Shown: one piece after another, positions 53,158 to 64,000 of the stretch
How the letters are laid out: each line of letters opens with the position of its first letter
How positions within the stretch are numbered: the first letter of the stretch is position 1
Assembly: GCA_012295275.1 (NCBI GenBank)
Contig: CM022665.1
Span: 27,378,946-27,442,945 of the forward strand
From: Chrysomallon squamiferum
Taxonomy: Eukaryota; Mollusca; Gastropoda; Neomphalida; Peltospiridae
Direction of reading: 5' to 3'
Length of the DNA stretch: 64,000 nt
The notes under the pieces: generated by a model
What the model was told of the DNA's origin: nothing
Database searches by the model: none
The model's input: only the letters and a program-made list of their open reading frames with translations
Made by a program: the position numbers and the translations under genes

Positions 53158-54353
53158 TTTGATTAATTTGTTAAAAGAAACGACAACAGGAACAGAAAAT
53201 ATTTCGTCAATCATGCATTTTATTTTTTTTTTTTTCGTCACAGTGCATAGCTCATCACAATAGTTTTTACACATATCATTTGCACTTGAATTTTCTCCGT
53301 CTACGTCCTAATTTATGAAGACCGAATTTTTCTTCCGGAACGGTATTTCTTCTTAATCAGAGTTATTTGGAAACGCCAGTGAAAAGTCCGTCACGGAATT
53401 ACCCGAGTTAGATGAATGCGAACTGTCATAGGAGGCTCCATACTTTTCGCGGTTCTTGTTTTACGAGCAAAGTCTTAATTAATTCCAAACGAAATCTGCA
53501 CATGATGATACAGGCCGGGTGACGGATGGCCAAACTATGATGTGATTATTACAATTTATAAAATTAGGCCTTGCCTGTGTGTACAGTGCGGCAGATTTAT
53601 GAGGGGTCACCAAAGGCCATGTTCAGCATTTCAGCAAGAGCAGCTCCAAGTGATTTTGATACACTCGAGCTCACTCTTGACGTTTTCTAAAGAACCGAGT
53701 CTTATATTTATTATTATGATTATTATTATTATATGTGATTAATAATTAAAATATGTAATGTTATATGTGATATCCGGTAATGAACGTACATATATATATA
53801 TACAAGTTAATCTTTCAAAAAATGAACCGTTGTTTTATTATTATTTTTTTATTATTATTATTTTTTTTGCTGTTGTCATGTGTGTATGTTTGTGTGTTTA
53901 CATCCGGGCGTGTTCGTATTTGTCTGTCAACAGAAATTTTTTTGAAAAAAAAAAATTAAATGACTTTGAAACGTTAATGACAAATTAATTTGCACGTTTT
54001 GACTTCAGCTGCGCCCAGATTGATCAACTTTTATGACACAATAATAAACACAGTCACGATTCTGTTTTACTTGTACAACGACACAAACACGCAACCACCA
54101 CAAAGACTAAAATAAAATATATATATACACGCATAAACTTACGTCCATAATAGACAAACGAACGCACTGAACCTATGCTTGTCCAATATCACAGATACTT
54201 TCGTATTTAACTAAAAACTTTTATATAGACATACATATTTACATATGTAGACAGATATACATTGCATATACATGATTCACATATGTAATGTACAGTTATA
54301 CTTACTTATATAGTTATATAGTCATGTAAATGTACACACACAGACGCACAGAC

Positions 54354-54396
54354 ATATATATATATATATATATTTGTTACACAAACACACTGCCAT

Positions 54397-54463
<67 letters not shown>
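54354..54463. repeat. (TA)n and (CA)n compound microsatellites
   Basis: Two TA runs (54354-54372 and 54398-54426); the second passes into a CA run to 54462. Alternating purine-pyrimidine DNA. Confidence 0.95.
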
Positions 54464-54465
<2 letters not shown>

Positions 54466-55420
54466 ATATATGCAGTCGTACTTATATAGTTTTATATTCA
54501 TACAGACACACACACACATAGGATAAAAGAATAAGAATAGATATAACAAATTCTGTTTACGAATTCAAAACTGTTCAGGGCCACGACAATGAGTCACATA
54601 ACACAATACCTTCTGAATACAGCCAGGTACATATTTTTTCAATCAAACCTTCAACGTATCTAAACCCTCACGACCACATCTGCCAAAACAAAACTATTGC
54701 AACAGTTTATTATTGTCTTTTGAATGTAAGCAAACACCAAATATACAACACTGCACATCATCCTGTTTGGTTTGCACGTGCTTCTTCCTGAAGAGAGATG
54801 CTTGTTTATGACAAAAACCCACACTTTTATTTTGTTTCTTTTTTCTGGGGAAACTTTCAAGTAATCCCGTGTCTAGACAGAACTTAATATCATCCGATAA
54901 ATATAACCAGATTTAATGTCAAAATATTTGCACTGCATGTATACAGGTAAACAGATTTCATTGAGTTTTGTGATGGAATGGAACAGTAGAGAACAGAAAC
55001 TATTGTCATTGTTCCAGTAAAAGACAAATATAGTCACCAGTACAATGTTAAAATCGTGACGAAATGTATTTTGAAACTGTTATTCTTACCTAAAATAAAT
55101 AAGGGAAGGAATAGGTGCAGTAAAACAATCGTATGTATTGTACCAACCACAAATAATCACTCTTTATGTAGTGCATTTGTAGTGCTTTTCTTAGATAGAA
55201 CAGAAAAACCCCGAAAAAAACAACAACAAAATTAAAAATCTAAGAATATTGTTATATCATTTATAGAAAAATATTAACTATCATAGATAAAGATAGAACA
55301 AGTGAATATAAGTAAAACGAATGTAACCAATGAAAGTGTGAAATTAGAGTAACTAACAGTGTGATAACCTCAACGATTCATTTAACTGATCAAGACATCA
55401 AATTCAGTTTAACAATACGT

Positions 55421-55434
55421 ACGGCAGATGGCAG
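55421..55434 (+). promoter_or_regulatory. weak CTCF-like site in spacer
   Basis: ACGGCAGATGGCAG matches CCASYAGRKGGCRS at 12 of 14 positions. Low weight by itself; listed because two better matches lie at 38.26 and 42.90 kb. Confidence 0.18.
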
Positions 55435-56163
55435 TTATTTATTTTAATCAGAGGAACACACTGTGTGAAGTCTGCATAGGTGAATAGCTCGACTTGTTAG
55501 CTTTAGTGAGCTTATACGAATGTTACCGAGTAACATAAACACAGACGATTGGTTATTGCGTTCAGTCTTCCATTCCTAGGTAAATATTAGCCAAGTTCTT
55601 ACATGTTTTAATTCGCAATCCTAACACATTCGTAGGCAGACAGTTCATGACGCTGGATGCTAACCCAAATGAATATAAGCACACAATTATATTGGGTGCA
55701 ATATTGGCAATTTCGATTAGAAGCTGGTTAGTCGATAGAGTGATTTCATTAGAATAGGTCGTTCAAGTATTTGTAGTGTGTTGCGGTGTCTGTGGAGTTT
55801 TATGTAGAAGATATTGGTTTGTTAGAGTATGTACGTGTCAGTATACTGGGAATACGAAGAGGGAGTGTACTGTTTGATAGATGAAAGTTATTAATTAGTC
55901 TTGTCCATCAATGGTCAATCCATCTTTCCATCGACCCTCTCCAACTTCCATTCTTATTCTGACTTAATAGTCCATCCTCTAGATATTGATGTATACCGGC
56001 TGATCAATGTATGGATCTTTCTATCTTTCATTCCTGAACATTTTATTGATCTTTCTATCCATCCATCCATTTATGTGCCAGCATCTTATTTTCAAACTTC
56101 ATCCACTATTCATGAATTGAAACTTACACAACATGTAGCTGTGTCTCAGTTAATCAGTGAATC

Positions 56164-56166
<3 letters not shown>

Positions 56167-56239
<73 letters not shown>
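56167..56239. repeat. (CT)n microsatellite, about 36 units
   Basis: A perfect CT run. The 119-codon frame ending in it is not evidence for a gene. Confidence 0.97.
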
Positions 56240-56243
<4 letters not shown>

Positions 56244-56756
56244 TTATATGCTTACCGTAGAGTTCGTTTTAAAGTACTACTTTCGCAATATAAAGTAACT
56301 AAAGGCCCGTACATCAACAACACATCACTCTTGTGCTACATATGAACTTGAATTCTGCACACTCGAGGGAACATTGGCAGCTGGTCGGGCACACGCCCTT
56401 TCACTCAGAATAGTGTATTATTTCCAGAATGTAGTTTCCTTTTGTTTCGTGTGCTTGATATTGTTGCCATCAATGCCCCTTTAATGCCGCGCAGTGGCAG
56501 TTTGTTTGGTACGTCAGCGACATGCGAACCTCATGGCGGGAGTAAATATACACAGGTAATTGACAAGTCAGTGTTTTGTTTCGATTCAGACACTCCAGCT
56601 ATTGTCTCATCTGTCAGTGAGAAAAATGCCAATTATAATCGTTTCTAAGGAAAAGAAAAAATAATCTTTGTTTAACAATACACCATGTTTAGCAGTTAGT
56701 TTTAAATGATGGGACAGTTAATGCCAGTCGTTGTCCGAATGAAAGTAAGAAATTTT

Positions 56757-56827
56757 CGTGAGCATTTTAATTTATTTTATTTTATTTTTATTTTTATTTT
56801 TATTTTTTTAAATTAATTAATTTATTA

Positions 56828-56858
<31 letters not shown>

Positions 56859-57035
56859 TTATTATTTTTTATTTTTTTTATTTTTTTTTTTATTTATTTT
56901 TTTACGGGTAGGGAATGCATTATTGTTTCATACTGTAAAACGATACATACATGAAATAAATTCCAAGATCTTATAAAAAGTGGAAACGGCGTCGTCTCTA
57001 ACGTGAATATAATTTTAAATACTGAAGCGAGTTTC

Positions 57036-57066
<31 letters not shown>

Positions 57067-57425
57067 GAAAAAAAAAAGAAAAGAAAAAAAAAAAAAAAAA
57101 AAAAGGAAGAAAGTACTATGTATTTGCAGTCGTGTAAGAAAAAATGAGAATTACAACACAATATTTACACAAAAAAAAAAAAAAAAAAAAAGAAAAAGTA
57201 AAAAATAAAAAATAATAAAAATAATAATAATAATAAAATAAAAATTAGGAAAAAGTAAACATGGAAGGAAAGTAAAAAGGCATTACTTATTATCGATTCA
57301 GCATTTGCCAAATGTCAAAGGATTCAGGAAATATCGAACGGAGTTCAGTTTGTGTAATATTGATTTAGTTTACTAATCATTATCTTCCTGTCTAATCTAA
57401 AAAAAAAAAAAAAAAAAAAGAAAGA
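56757..57425. repeat. cluster of T-rich and A-rich low-complexity tracts
   Basis: (TTTTA)n/(TTA)n at 56765-56905, poly-A with scattered G at 57041-57104, and A-runs at 57172-57190 and 57400-57430. Between them lie short unique CpG-containing segments. Confidence 0.85.
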
Positions 57426-58030
57426 AAGAAAAAAAGATGAGGATCGAATATAACTTAGAAATAAATTCAAATGTTTCATTTACTGAAATTCGATGTATTT
57501 CTGTCTCTCTGACTTGTCTCTTTTTAAGTGTCTGCGTGAGTGCGTGCGCGTGTGTGTTCAATGGCGCGCCCGCAACTTTAAAAAGGTACGCGCCCAGCCA
57601 ATGTTTATTTTGCGTAAAACTCGATTATCAGTCAGTTCAGTGATTTGTTTAAAAATAAAAAGTTTTCTTGAGTGCAGTCGCGTATGTGCGCGTCCCAAAG
57701 AACGCCATTGTGTCTGTATGTGTGTGTGTACGTATGTATTAACTAAAGCATAGTCGTATAGGTGTAATTTGATTATATATTTACTAATAATATAATTTAA
57801 AATTTTAATTACCTTTTGGAATTTTTATTTTAAATTTAACTTAAAAGCAATAGAATGTGTTTATTTATTTGTTTAGTTGTTGTTGTTTTTTTGTTGTTGT
57901 TTTTTTAAATCTGTATATTGTAACACATTAAATATAATGAAACAGGCCAAGCTTGTTTAAAGTTGAATCACTGCTCAGATAAAAGATGGATAGTTAGACA
58001 CTGATCGGCAGGAAGATAAATTGGTGGGTA

Positions 58031-58062
58031 GACAGACAGACAGATAGATAGATAGACAGACA
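58031..58062. repeat. (GACA)n(GATA)n microsatellite
   Basis: GACAGACAGACAGATAGATA and further units. Confidence 0.9.
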
Positions 58063-60151
58063 CATATATAAAGGCATACAGGCGAACATTACTATATATA
58101 GGTGTATGTATGTGTGTATGTAAATTGAGGAACGAAAAGATATGAAAATAAAACTGTCGCTTATCTTTCACTGAACTGTATACATGAAAAGAAATAAGAA
58201 AATATATAATTTATAGGTAGACCAAAAGAAAAAAAGAAAAATAATAATAAAAAAAATCATCACAGTCACTGTGTAGGAATACAGACACCGCTTTACCTCC
58301 CCTCATATACTGTACGTGAGCATAGAACTATATATTTTTTCAATTTGATTACAAACCCAGATAAATATTTTTTTTTTTTTTTTTTTTTAAAAGACAGAAA
58401 AAAAAAAAAAAAAGAGAGAGAGAGAGGTTAACTGATCCATTTTCAAATCCCTTAAGTGAATTTTAACTGACAGAACATTGACAAGAAAAGAGAAAAATCG
58501 AGTTTGCTTTATCAGTGTTTTACATCATCTATAAACTGTTACAGATAACGGATTTGATCATTAAGCAATAATAATTGGGTTCACCATCTCGCTGTGGCTT
58601 TACAACTATCTTTCATATTACTACTGGGATTATATCAACCACTTCCATAGTGGGAATATCCACAAATATCTGGATTTTTAACAAAATATCACATGTTGCT
58701 TCCCCAGGGAATAATAGCTGAGCTGTTTGCTTCTTTTAAAAACATGTTACGGTTAATGGGTTTCTTTCATTTCCCACGTGAAACGCACAGTCTTTACAAG
58801 ATTCCTCAGTTAATATATTTATATGTATATCTGTAAATAACGTAAATATATTTAGCAATATTAATTAGATTTTTTACATGGTTTGAGATACCTTTTAGAG
58901 GTCCCTTGGTAGTGGTTTAAAAAAAAATATATATAATTTGTACCTACGATAAACTGAGGAATTATTTTGATAGCTCATTCATGAACTTGTAAAAAAAACC
59001 TCTTCTTCCTTCCTCCCACACCAGATAGTAATATAAATATATATAAAGATTATTCAACAGACTCTGAGATATATATTCATAATAACTAGAATCAACCAGT
59101 TGTTATTACAGTCATATCGATGGTTTCTTGTCAAATACGTCCTCCAAAACATAGACTGAAGGATACCTTGTAATAATTTTACCATCACATGCTTTGTTAT
59201 TGGCAAAGACTGTTCTGACGTGACACTAAACTATCATAATAATCTCCTTGTCATATTTTATTATTGCCAAAGACTGTATGGTATCTAGTTACTTAAAAAA
59301 AAATTTTTTTTAAATTAAAAAATCATTTTACAGTATTCAGTATATATTTAGTCTGTAAATAAGTACTCTTTAAATTAAAATGTATTAAAGCTGATTTTGT
59401 TTCTCCTGCAACTAACTTTTTCACAGCTAACGTAGTGATGTTAAAATTAAAATTTATTTTAATGTAATTCCTCATGTGAACCATAAAATGATTTGTGCCA
59501 GAACTATCTTAATTATTGTTTGAAATATATGAAATTTAGAAATTCTTGTCTCAGAAATAATTTCTTCTTTTTGATACTAATAAACATGAATGATAAAAAA
59601 AAGTAAAACAACAAACAAAAAAACAACAACATAAAAACAAATAAATAACAAACCCAAGAATACCAATAAATATAACACAAGTTTATTTCTGTACTGATAT
59701 CAAACTTTAGGAAACAGTTCATAAACACTACTTTGAATATTTATGAAGAAAATAATTTTGTCTTTAAGAGTAAGAGAAAATGAATATGCACTTCCGTTTT
59801 TAAATATATTTTTAATGAGCACAAGAAGATTACAAAAATAGAAGATAGAGAAAAACAGGAAGAAAGGAATAATGAACATAAAGGTAAAACTTTGGCTTGA
59901 TCAATTACAATGATCTAAAATGATACACAGCTTGCTGTACAAAAGACATTGGAAGTAATATCACAGATAACAAAACTCTTGTACAACATTACAACGGACA
60001 TCGTAAACACCATGCAACATATTAGAAAGAAGAAATATATTTTCGAAGTTTAAACACTTCTACAATCATCTGAAAAATGATTTTCAAAGTTTCTATTTTA
60101 GTTTATCCACGAAATGTATTAAAGAGTTTTTAAAACAAGTATGTTGGAACT

Positions 60152-60157
60152 TTTATT
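60152..60157 (-). terminator. poly(A) signal of the RSPH4A-type gene
   Basis: TTTATT on plus, i.e. AATAAA on minus, 23 nt beyond the stop codon. It would give a very short 3' UTR. It fits the gene's 3' end, but in AT-rich DNA the motif is common. Confidence 0.4.
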
Positions 60158-60179
60158 AAAATCTGAAATTTTAAACATT

Positions 60180-60408
60180 TTAATCCTCGTCTTCTTCTTC
60201 GTCCTCAGCCTCCTCCATCTCTTCGGCAGCCTCAGCTGCTTCTTGTTGCGCTGCTCTTAAAGCAGCCTCCTCCTCGGGTGTGGGATCATCAGCTTCAGAG
60301 ATCTCGCTGCCACTTGGGAACTCTTCCTGTACTGGAGGTGGTGGGGGTGGGCTGTAGTTCTCCTGTGAGTATTTGTGTCCAAAACCAATGTAGATGTTTT
60401 CAAATTTC
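60180..60408 (-). CDS. RSPH4A: RSPH4A-type last exon: [14 protein letters not shown] and acidic tail
   Basis: The acceptor is TTTTTTTTTCAG. It completes Lys and reads [20 protein letters not shown], a proline run, then an Ala/Glu-rich tail ([20 protein letters not shown]) ending in EEDED and TAA. The tail is predicted helical and acidic, as in other animal RSPH4A/6A proteins. An upstream extension of the open frame into intron is not coding. Confidence 0.95.
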
Positions 60409-61055
60409 CTGAAAAAAAAAAATAATAATAATAAAAAAAGAATTGCAGCAGTGTTAGTGATGAATATTAGATTAAAGTGTATCAGAGAAATTAAGTAACA
60501 ATTATTTTTATATTGGTTGAATATAAGGGATTTCATGCAGCAATATGAAGTTATCCGGTAAAATATAGTGCAAAATGAATAATTTAATTCTGAATCTCTT
60601 AAATACTGAGGACAGTATACTGCTATCTAACCATGGCAGAAGTAGACCGGCAGACACTGTAATGGACTTGTGATACGATACACTGGAATATATATTATGA
60701 TTTAATGCAATGTGATTATTATATTTACTTCTCAAATGCAAAAGCATGAGCTCCTGGCCACAGATTGGAATGCATGATTGCAATTGAGTACTGAGGAATC
60801 AGGTAGGAGGTTAGAGAAGGAGTCCAAGGAGACATTCCTGCAATCTCTTCATCCTCAGCCAAAGGAGTCAACAGTGGAGGACCAACTTCAGGCTCAGGTT
60901 CATCAGGTTCCTCACGGTCCTCTTCCTCATCTTCTTCTTCAAAATCATCCTCATTCTTTTGGACAGGATTCCACCATGAGCACCGACCCTGATAATAAAT
61001 GTTATTTTAAATTTAACATTAAAATACAAATATAATTTTTATAAAACATAAAACA

Positions 61056-61092
<37 letters not shown>

Positions 61093-64000
61093 TTCCATGC
61101 ATAATATCAGTATTTACAATAAAAGTGTATTATGACAGATTCTGAAATTAATTTTTCATGACTGAAATATAAAATGTATAGTTAGAAAAGCATTTGTATT
61201 GTATACATTTTTTTTTTTTAAATGTTGTTGTGCTTTGTTTTATATCAGTGTTAGCAAGTTATTATTATGAAATGATACTGATTTACTGTGTTATATAAAC
61301 ATTAAAGTGGCTAATTTATTGAAAAGATGAAGAAGATATTATCACTTACTTGAGGTAAGATGTGTTGAACATGGTGAACCCAATTGGACAGACTTGGATC
61401 AAGGAGATCTCGCACAGTCAAACCCTCAAAGTCAAGATTCTCAATAAAGTGGTCACGAGCTGAAATGACAACATAATAAACAATCCTGTAATTTAAAATA
61501 ATTTTTTACTTATTGTCAGTTATTGTTATTTTAAAATCTGGTCCTTTACTAAAAATAAAAATAAAAAATAAAATAAAATTATGTTTTGGTTGGTTATATT
61601 CACTAATATAAAAATATATAATTCATCAAAAATATGTTTTCACACAATGTTGTATCCATGAAAAGGTTTAAAACATAACACGAATCACAAATCAAGGTAA
61701 ACATACAAGCTCAAAAGTTAGTGTATTAGTTTTGCGGTGGCTCAGGCTGCTGTGATTTTTGTATCAGGCATTTATAGTTCAATAATAAGAGTACATTTAA
61801 TGCAATTCATTTGATAATTTCTGACATTTGATATTGTTTTCTTTAACACTTAATGCATTTACTCATTTTAAACCTCTTTATAACAACTGATCAATAAAAT
61901 CTTTGTAGGCAATTTGTCTCTTTACTGAGATATCATTTCTGTATCAGTATAAAACCAGTTGTTTTCTTATAGTGAAGATTATTAACAGTGATTAAGATGA
62001 TTTTTTATTGTATTCTTACCTTCTCCCTCCTCCTCTTCTTCCTCCTCTTCATCAAACTGATAAAAACCGAGAGGAGAAATGTGAGTTCCTGCTGAAATTC
62101 GAGCTATTTGTGCCCGCAGATAATTGGCTTCATTGCCTCCAAATGGTGGATAACACACCACCTGAAATAAGAATATAAATATTTTAATACAAATACTTTT
62201 ATGTGTAGTTATATTGTGTGTATGTGTGTGCATATGTGTTTGTATTTTCTGTTTATCTGTTTACTTTACATATATCTGGGTATGTATTTGTGTGAGTACA
62301 CACAAACACATAATAGCATAACATATTAATGTTTTTTTTACAATCCTGCATGAATAAAGGTTTAATAACACAAACACATATTCTAATAATTACTGAATCA
62401 TGAAAAATATCTATTTTAGGCAACAGGAGGAAACCTGCTTACTAATTATAGTACATTTTAGAGGCAAGGAATCTTTTTAATCTTGCTATGGGATATTACA
62501 CATTATATCTGATATGTTGGTCACAGAGCTATATATATAAAATGAATTAAAAATAACAAATCTGAATAAATTATGATACATGTTTAATAATTGTAATGTA
62601 GAATTACTTACAGGGGCATCTAGTCTTCCTGTGAAAAACTTCTTTATTCTTCTTGCTCCTTGAATATGTGCAGGAGTTACTGGGGGAAGTTTGATCCATG
62701 TCTTACCAGCTGCAAATAAAATTTAAAAATCTAAATAAAACTGTGGAATAAAATAATTAAATATGTGGAGTATAGACACACAGACCACCTATGACTTCAT
62801 ATAAATAAATAAATACTTAAGAACAATTGTCAGATATATGAATATAAAGACAAAATATAATATTAAACCAATTTTGAAAACACACACACACAAAGTAAAA
62901 AATAAAATAACTAATAAATTTGTTTCAAAATTTTTTAAAACTTTTTAAACATAAACAAAACAGAACCAAAAACTTACTGCTTCAAAGCAACACATGTAAG
63001 CAATGAAAATAATCAGAATCAGTTTGTGTAATTTAATCTAGCTAACAGATGTGCACCATTAGTATGATATAATTTCTGATTCTGTTTTACCATTTATTTC
63101 ATGACTCCAGATAATGGATGATGGATGATGCTGGCTCTGGGTATGACAAAAGTAACACTAAAAAGATAATAATTTCACACTCACGATCGTTGCAGACAAA
63201 ATAAGTCTTCTTGTTTGCTCCAGTTCTGTTTTCTTCTTTGGGTATTGGTGGTGGAGGTTTGTAGTCAGGTTTTGGAATATCATCCTCCTCTGCTTCATCT
63301 GTACACAAAACAAAATATATAGTAATGACTGTCTAACCACACATTTCTTTTGTAATGATTATTTATACATTTCTTTAATGATAATGTTATGAGATATCAA
63401 AACCCCTGCCCATTATCCAAAGTAACACTAATGGTTTAGTAGGGAAAACATAATATTTCTTTGAAATATTATTATTTATATTTTAAGGATTAACTAGAAC
63501 TTTTGTGATAATAAATTTTGAATATTCAGGAAATAGAACAAATCCACAAAGACTGATTACCTTCTTCTCCTTCCTCTGCTTCTTCTTTTTCATTTGAATC
63601 TTCCTCATTCTGCTCCTCCTAAAACCAAACAAATATACTAATTTAGTAAAACCACATAAATACAGTAACTTAATCTCACATTCATGATTACAGAATCAAA
63701 TAATATTTCTGTCATAAAAATTCTACATTTAAAAAATTTAAAATATTACTTAAATTATGATCCAATAAATAAAGTTACTTAAACACATTGTGAATTAATT
63801 TAGCATTAAAATTATTTCATATTCAAGATGACATTATTACCTCTTCTTCTTCTTCCTCTTCTTCATCACCTTCCCTGTACTCCACTTCAGCAATGTAGTA
63901 GTTCTGTTCTCGACCAAAAATCTTGCCCCAGAATCGGACGTGCTGCAGTGGATGGTTGTCAACAAGATTCTTCAAAGCGAGCCACACTCGAATCATTTCT
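60180..64000 (-). CDS. RSPH4A: radial spoke head protein, RSPH4A/RSPH6A family, 3' eight exons (5' end outside window)
   Basis: Minus-strand exons, 5' to 3': 63841-64000 (partial), 63561-63618, 63185-63298, 62612-62709, 62020-62161, 61350-61459, 60729-60988 and 60180-60408. All seven junctions are GT-AG and in phase, giving about 389 residues to TAA at 60180-60182. Landmarks in order: [24 protein letters not shown], an acidic stretch of about 40 residues, [90 protein letters not shown] and [13 protein letters not shown]. These are hallmarks of the RSP4/RSP6 family, which builds the radial spoke head in 9+2 cilia and flagella; human RSPH4A defects cause primary ciliary dyskinesia. The C-terminus is Ala/Glu-rich and acidic. 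Introns are 222-560 bp and hold no other feature except microsatellites. RSPH4A and RSPH6A are vertebrate duplicates, so this is their shared orthologue. Confidence 0.95.
60729..60988 (-). CDS. RSPH4A: RSPH4A-type exon: GRCSWWNPV and [11 protein letters not shown] region
   Basis: 260 nt; [20 protein letters not shown], an acidic stretch, [38 protein letters not shown] and PGAHAFAFE. It ends with two bases of a Lys codon before GTAAAT. The plus-strand 85-codon frame here is its shadow. Confidence 0.94.
61056..61090. repeat. (ATA)n trinucleotide run in RSPH4A intron
   Basis: About 11 ATA/AAT units within the intron between exons 61350-61459 and 60729-60988. Confidence 0.9.
61350..61459 (-). 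CDS. RSPH4A: RSPH4A-type exon: [14 protein letters not shown] region
   Basis: 110 nt with no ATG-initiated frame of its own; found by joining phases. It reads [20 protein letters not shown] then [16 protein letters not shown] and ends at CAA|GTAAGT. The WVHHV..ILPQGRC pattern across the next junction is a family hallmark. Confidence 0.94.
62020..62161 (-). CDS. RSPH4A: RSPH4A-type exon: [18 protein letters not shown] region
   Basis: 142 nt; [20 protein letters not shown] then [20 protein letters not shown] and a Glu run, one base left over. This is the most conserved segment of the family. The plus-strand CTTCCTCCTC tract is the Glu-rich coding run, not a simple repeat. Confidence 0.95.
62612..62709 (-). 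CDS. RSPH4A: RSPH4A-type exon: [10 protein letters not shown] region
   Basis: 98 nt; completes Pro, then [19 protein letters not shown] and [13 protein letters not shown], ending in phase 0 at the donor GTAAGT. A conserved family core. Confidence 0.94.
63185..63298 (-). CDS. RSPH4A: RSPH4A-type exon: [11 protein letters not shown] region
   Basis: It begins by completing an Asp codon, reads [20 protein letters not shown], then [17 protein letters not shown], and leaves one base (C) before the donor GTGAGT. The RTGANK..YFVCN.PG string is highly conserved in RSP4/6 proteins; the PG is completed by the next exon. Confidence 0.94.
63561..63618 (-). CDS. RSPH4A: RSPH4A-type exon: acidic linker
   Basis: 58 nt encoding [19 protein letters not shown] plus one carried base. 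The acceptor is TGGTTTTAG, the donor GTAATC. The Glu-rich linker is typical of the family but variable in length. Confidence 0.88.
63841..64000 (-). CDS. RSPH4A: RSPH4A-type exon (partial at window edge)
   Basis: It runs off the right edge. It reads [18 protein letters not shown], then [19 protein letters not shown] and an acidic run, and ends in phase 0 at the donor GAG|GTAATA. It corresponds to the conserved core near the start of the family's spoke-head domain; the N-terminal part is not in the window. Confidence 0.93.

Noticed and set aside
60778-61035. Plus-strand 85-codon frame
   Set aside because: Shadow of an RSPH4A exon; the minus frame matches the family and splices in phase.
61982-62233. 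Starting RSPH4A at the ATG before exon 62020-62161
   Set aside because: The extra residues ([13 protein letters not shown]) are intron; upstream exons join in phase and match the family.

Overview
The window is animal nuclear DNA: about 64 kb, strongly AT-rich, full of microsatellites, poly-A/T runs and degenerate minisatellites, with short exons separated by multi-kilobase introns and GT-AG splice sites. Two protein-coding genes can be recognised, both incomplete at a window edge and pointing toward each other. The protein sequences and genome texture suggest an invertebrate, most likely a lophotrochozoan such as a mollusc. That placement is inference; nothing here fixes the species.

Plus strand, from the left edge to about 42.1 kb (47 kb if a long 3' UTR is accepted): the 3' half of a TRIM9-type gene, an E3 ubiquitin ligase of the RING / B-box / COS / FN3 / SPRY class. 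Four coding exons (14524-14663, 20663-20801, 34283-34507, 41818-42116) join in phase and encode the whole FN3 domain and the whole B30.2/SPRY domain to the stop codon. The RING, B-box and COS exons must lie left of the window. A 12-nt candidate microexon (9178-9189) and a candidate alternative last exon (27998-28140) also fit the reading phase. The introns (more than 9 kb, 5.3, 6.0, 13.5 and 7.3 kb) hold several separate tandem-repeat arrays with periods of about 25-90 bp, an inverted pair of dispersed repeats, and short CpG-retaining unique blocks that look like regulatory elements.

42.1-47.1 kb: putative TRIM9 3' UTR, with a cluster of Pumilio-type motifs, a GCATG-bearing degenerate repeat, and a poly(A)-site-like end near 47.03-47.06 kb.

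48-60 kb: intergenic space between the convergent genes. By hand count, CpG density is about 3 per kb in the TRIM9 intron sampled, about 30 per kb at 50-52 and 56-58 kb, and about 6 per kb over the second gene. This is the pattern expected from gene-body methylation next to an unmethylated spacer. No gene is recognised in this spacer.

Minus strand, 60.18 kb to the right edge: the 3' eight exons of a radial spoke head protein of the RSPH4A/RSPH6A family (Chlamydomonas RSP4/RSP6), a structural part of motile cilia. All seven internal junctions are in phase; the 5' end lies beyond position 64000.

The two genes have unrelated roles (neuronal ubiquitin ligase, ciliary axoneme); the window shows adjacency, not a pathway. 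I found no CRISPR array, rRNA or tRNA gene, intact transposon ORF or viral gene, and no clear new multi-gene system. The most interesting signals are the microexon, the 3' UTR motif clusters, the CpG boundary and the minisatellite arrays.
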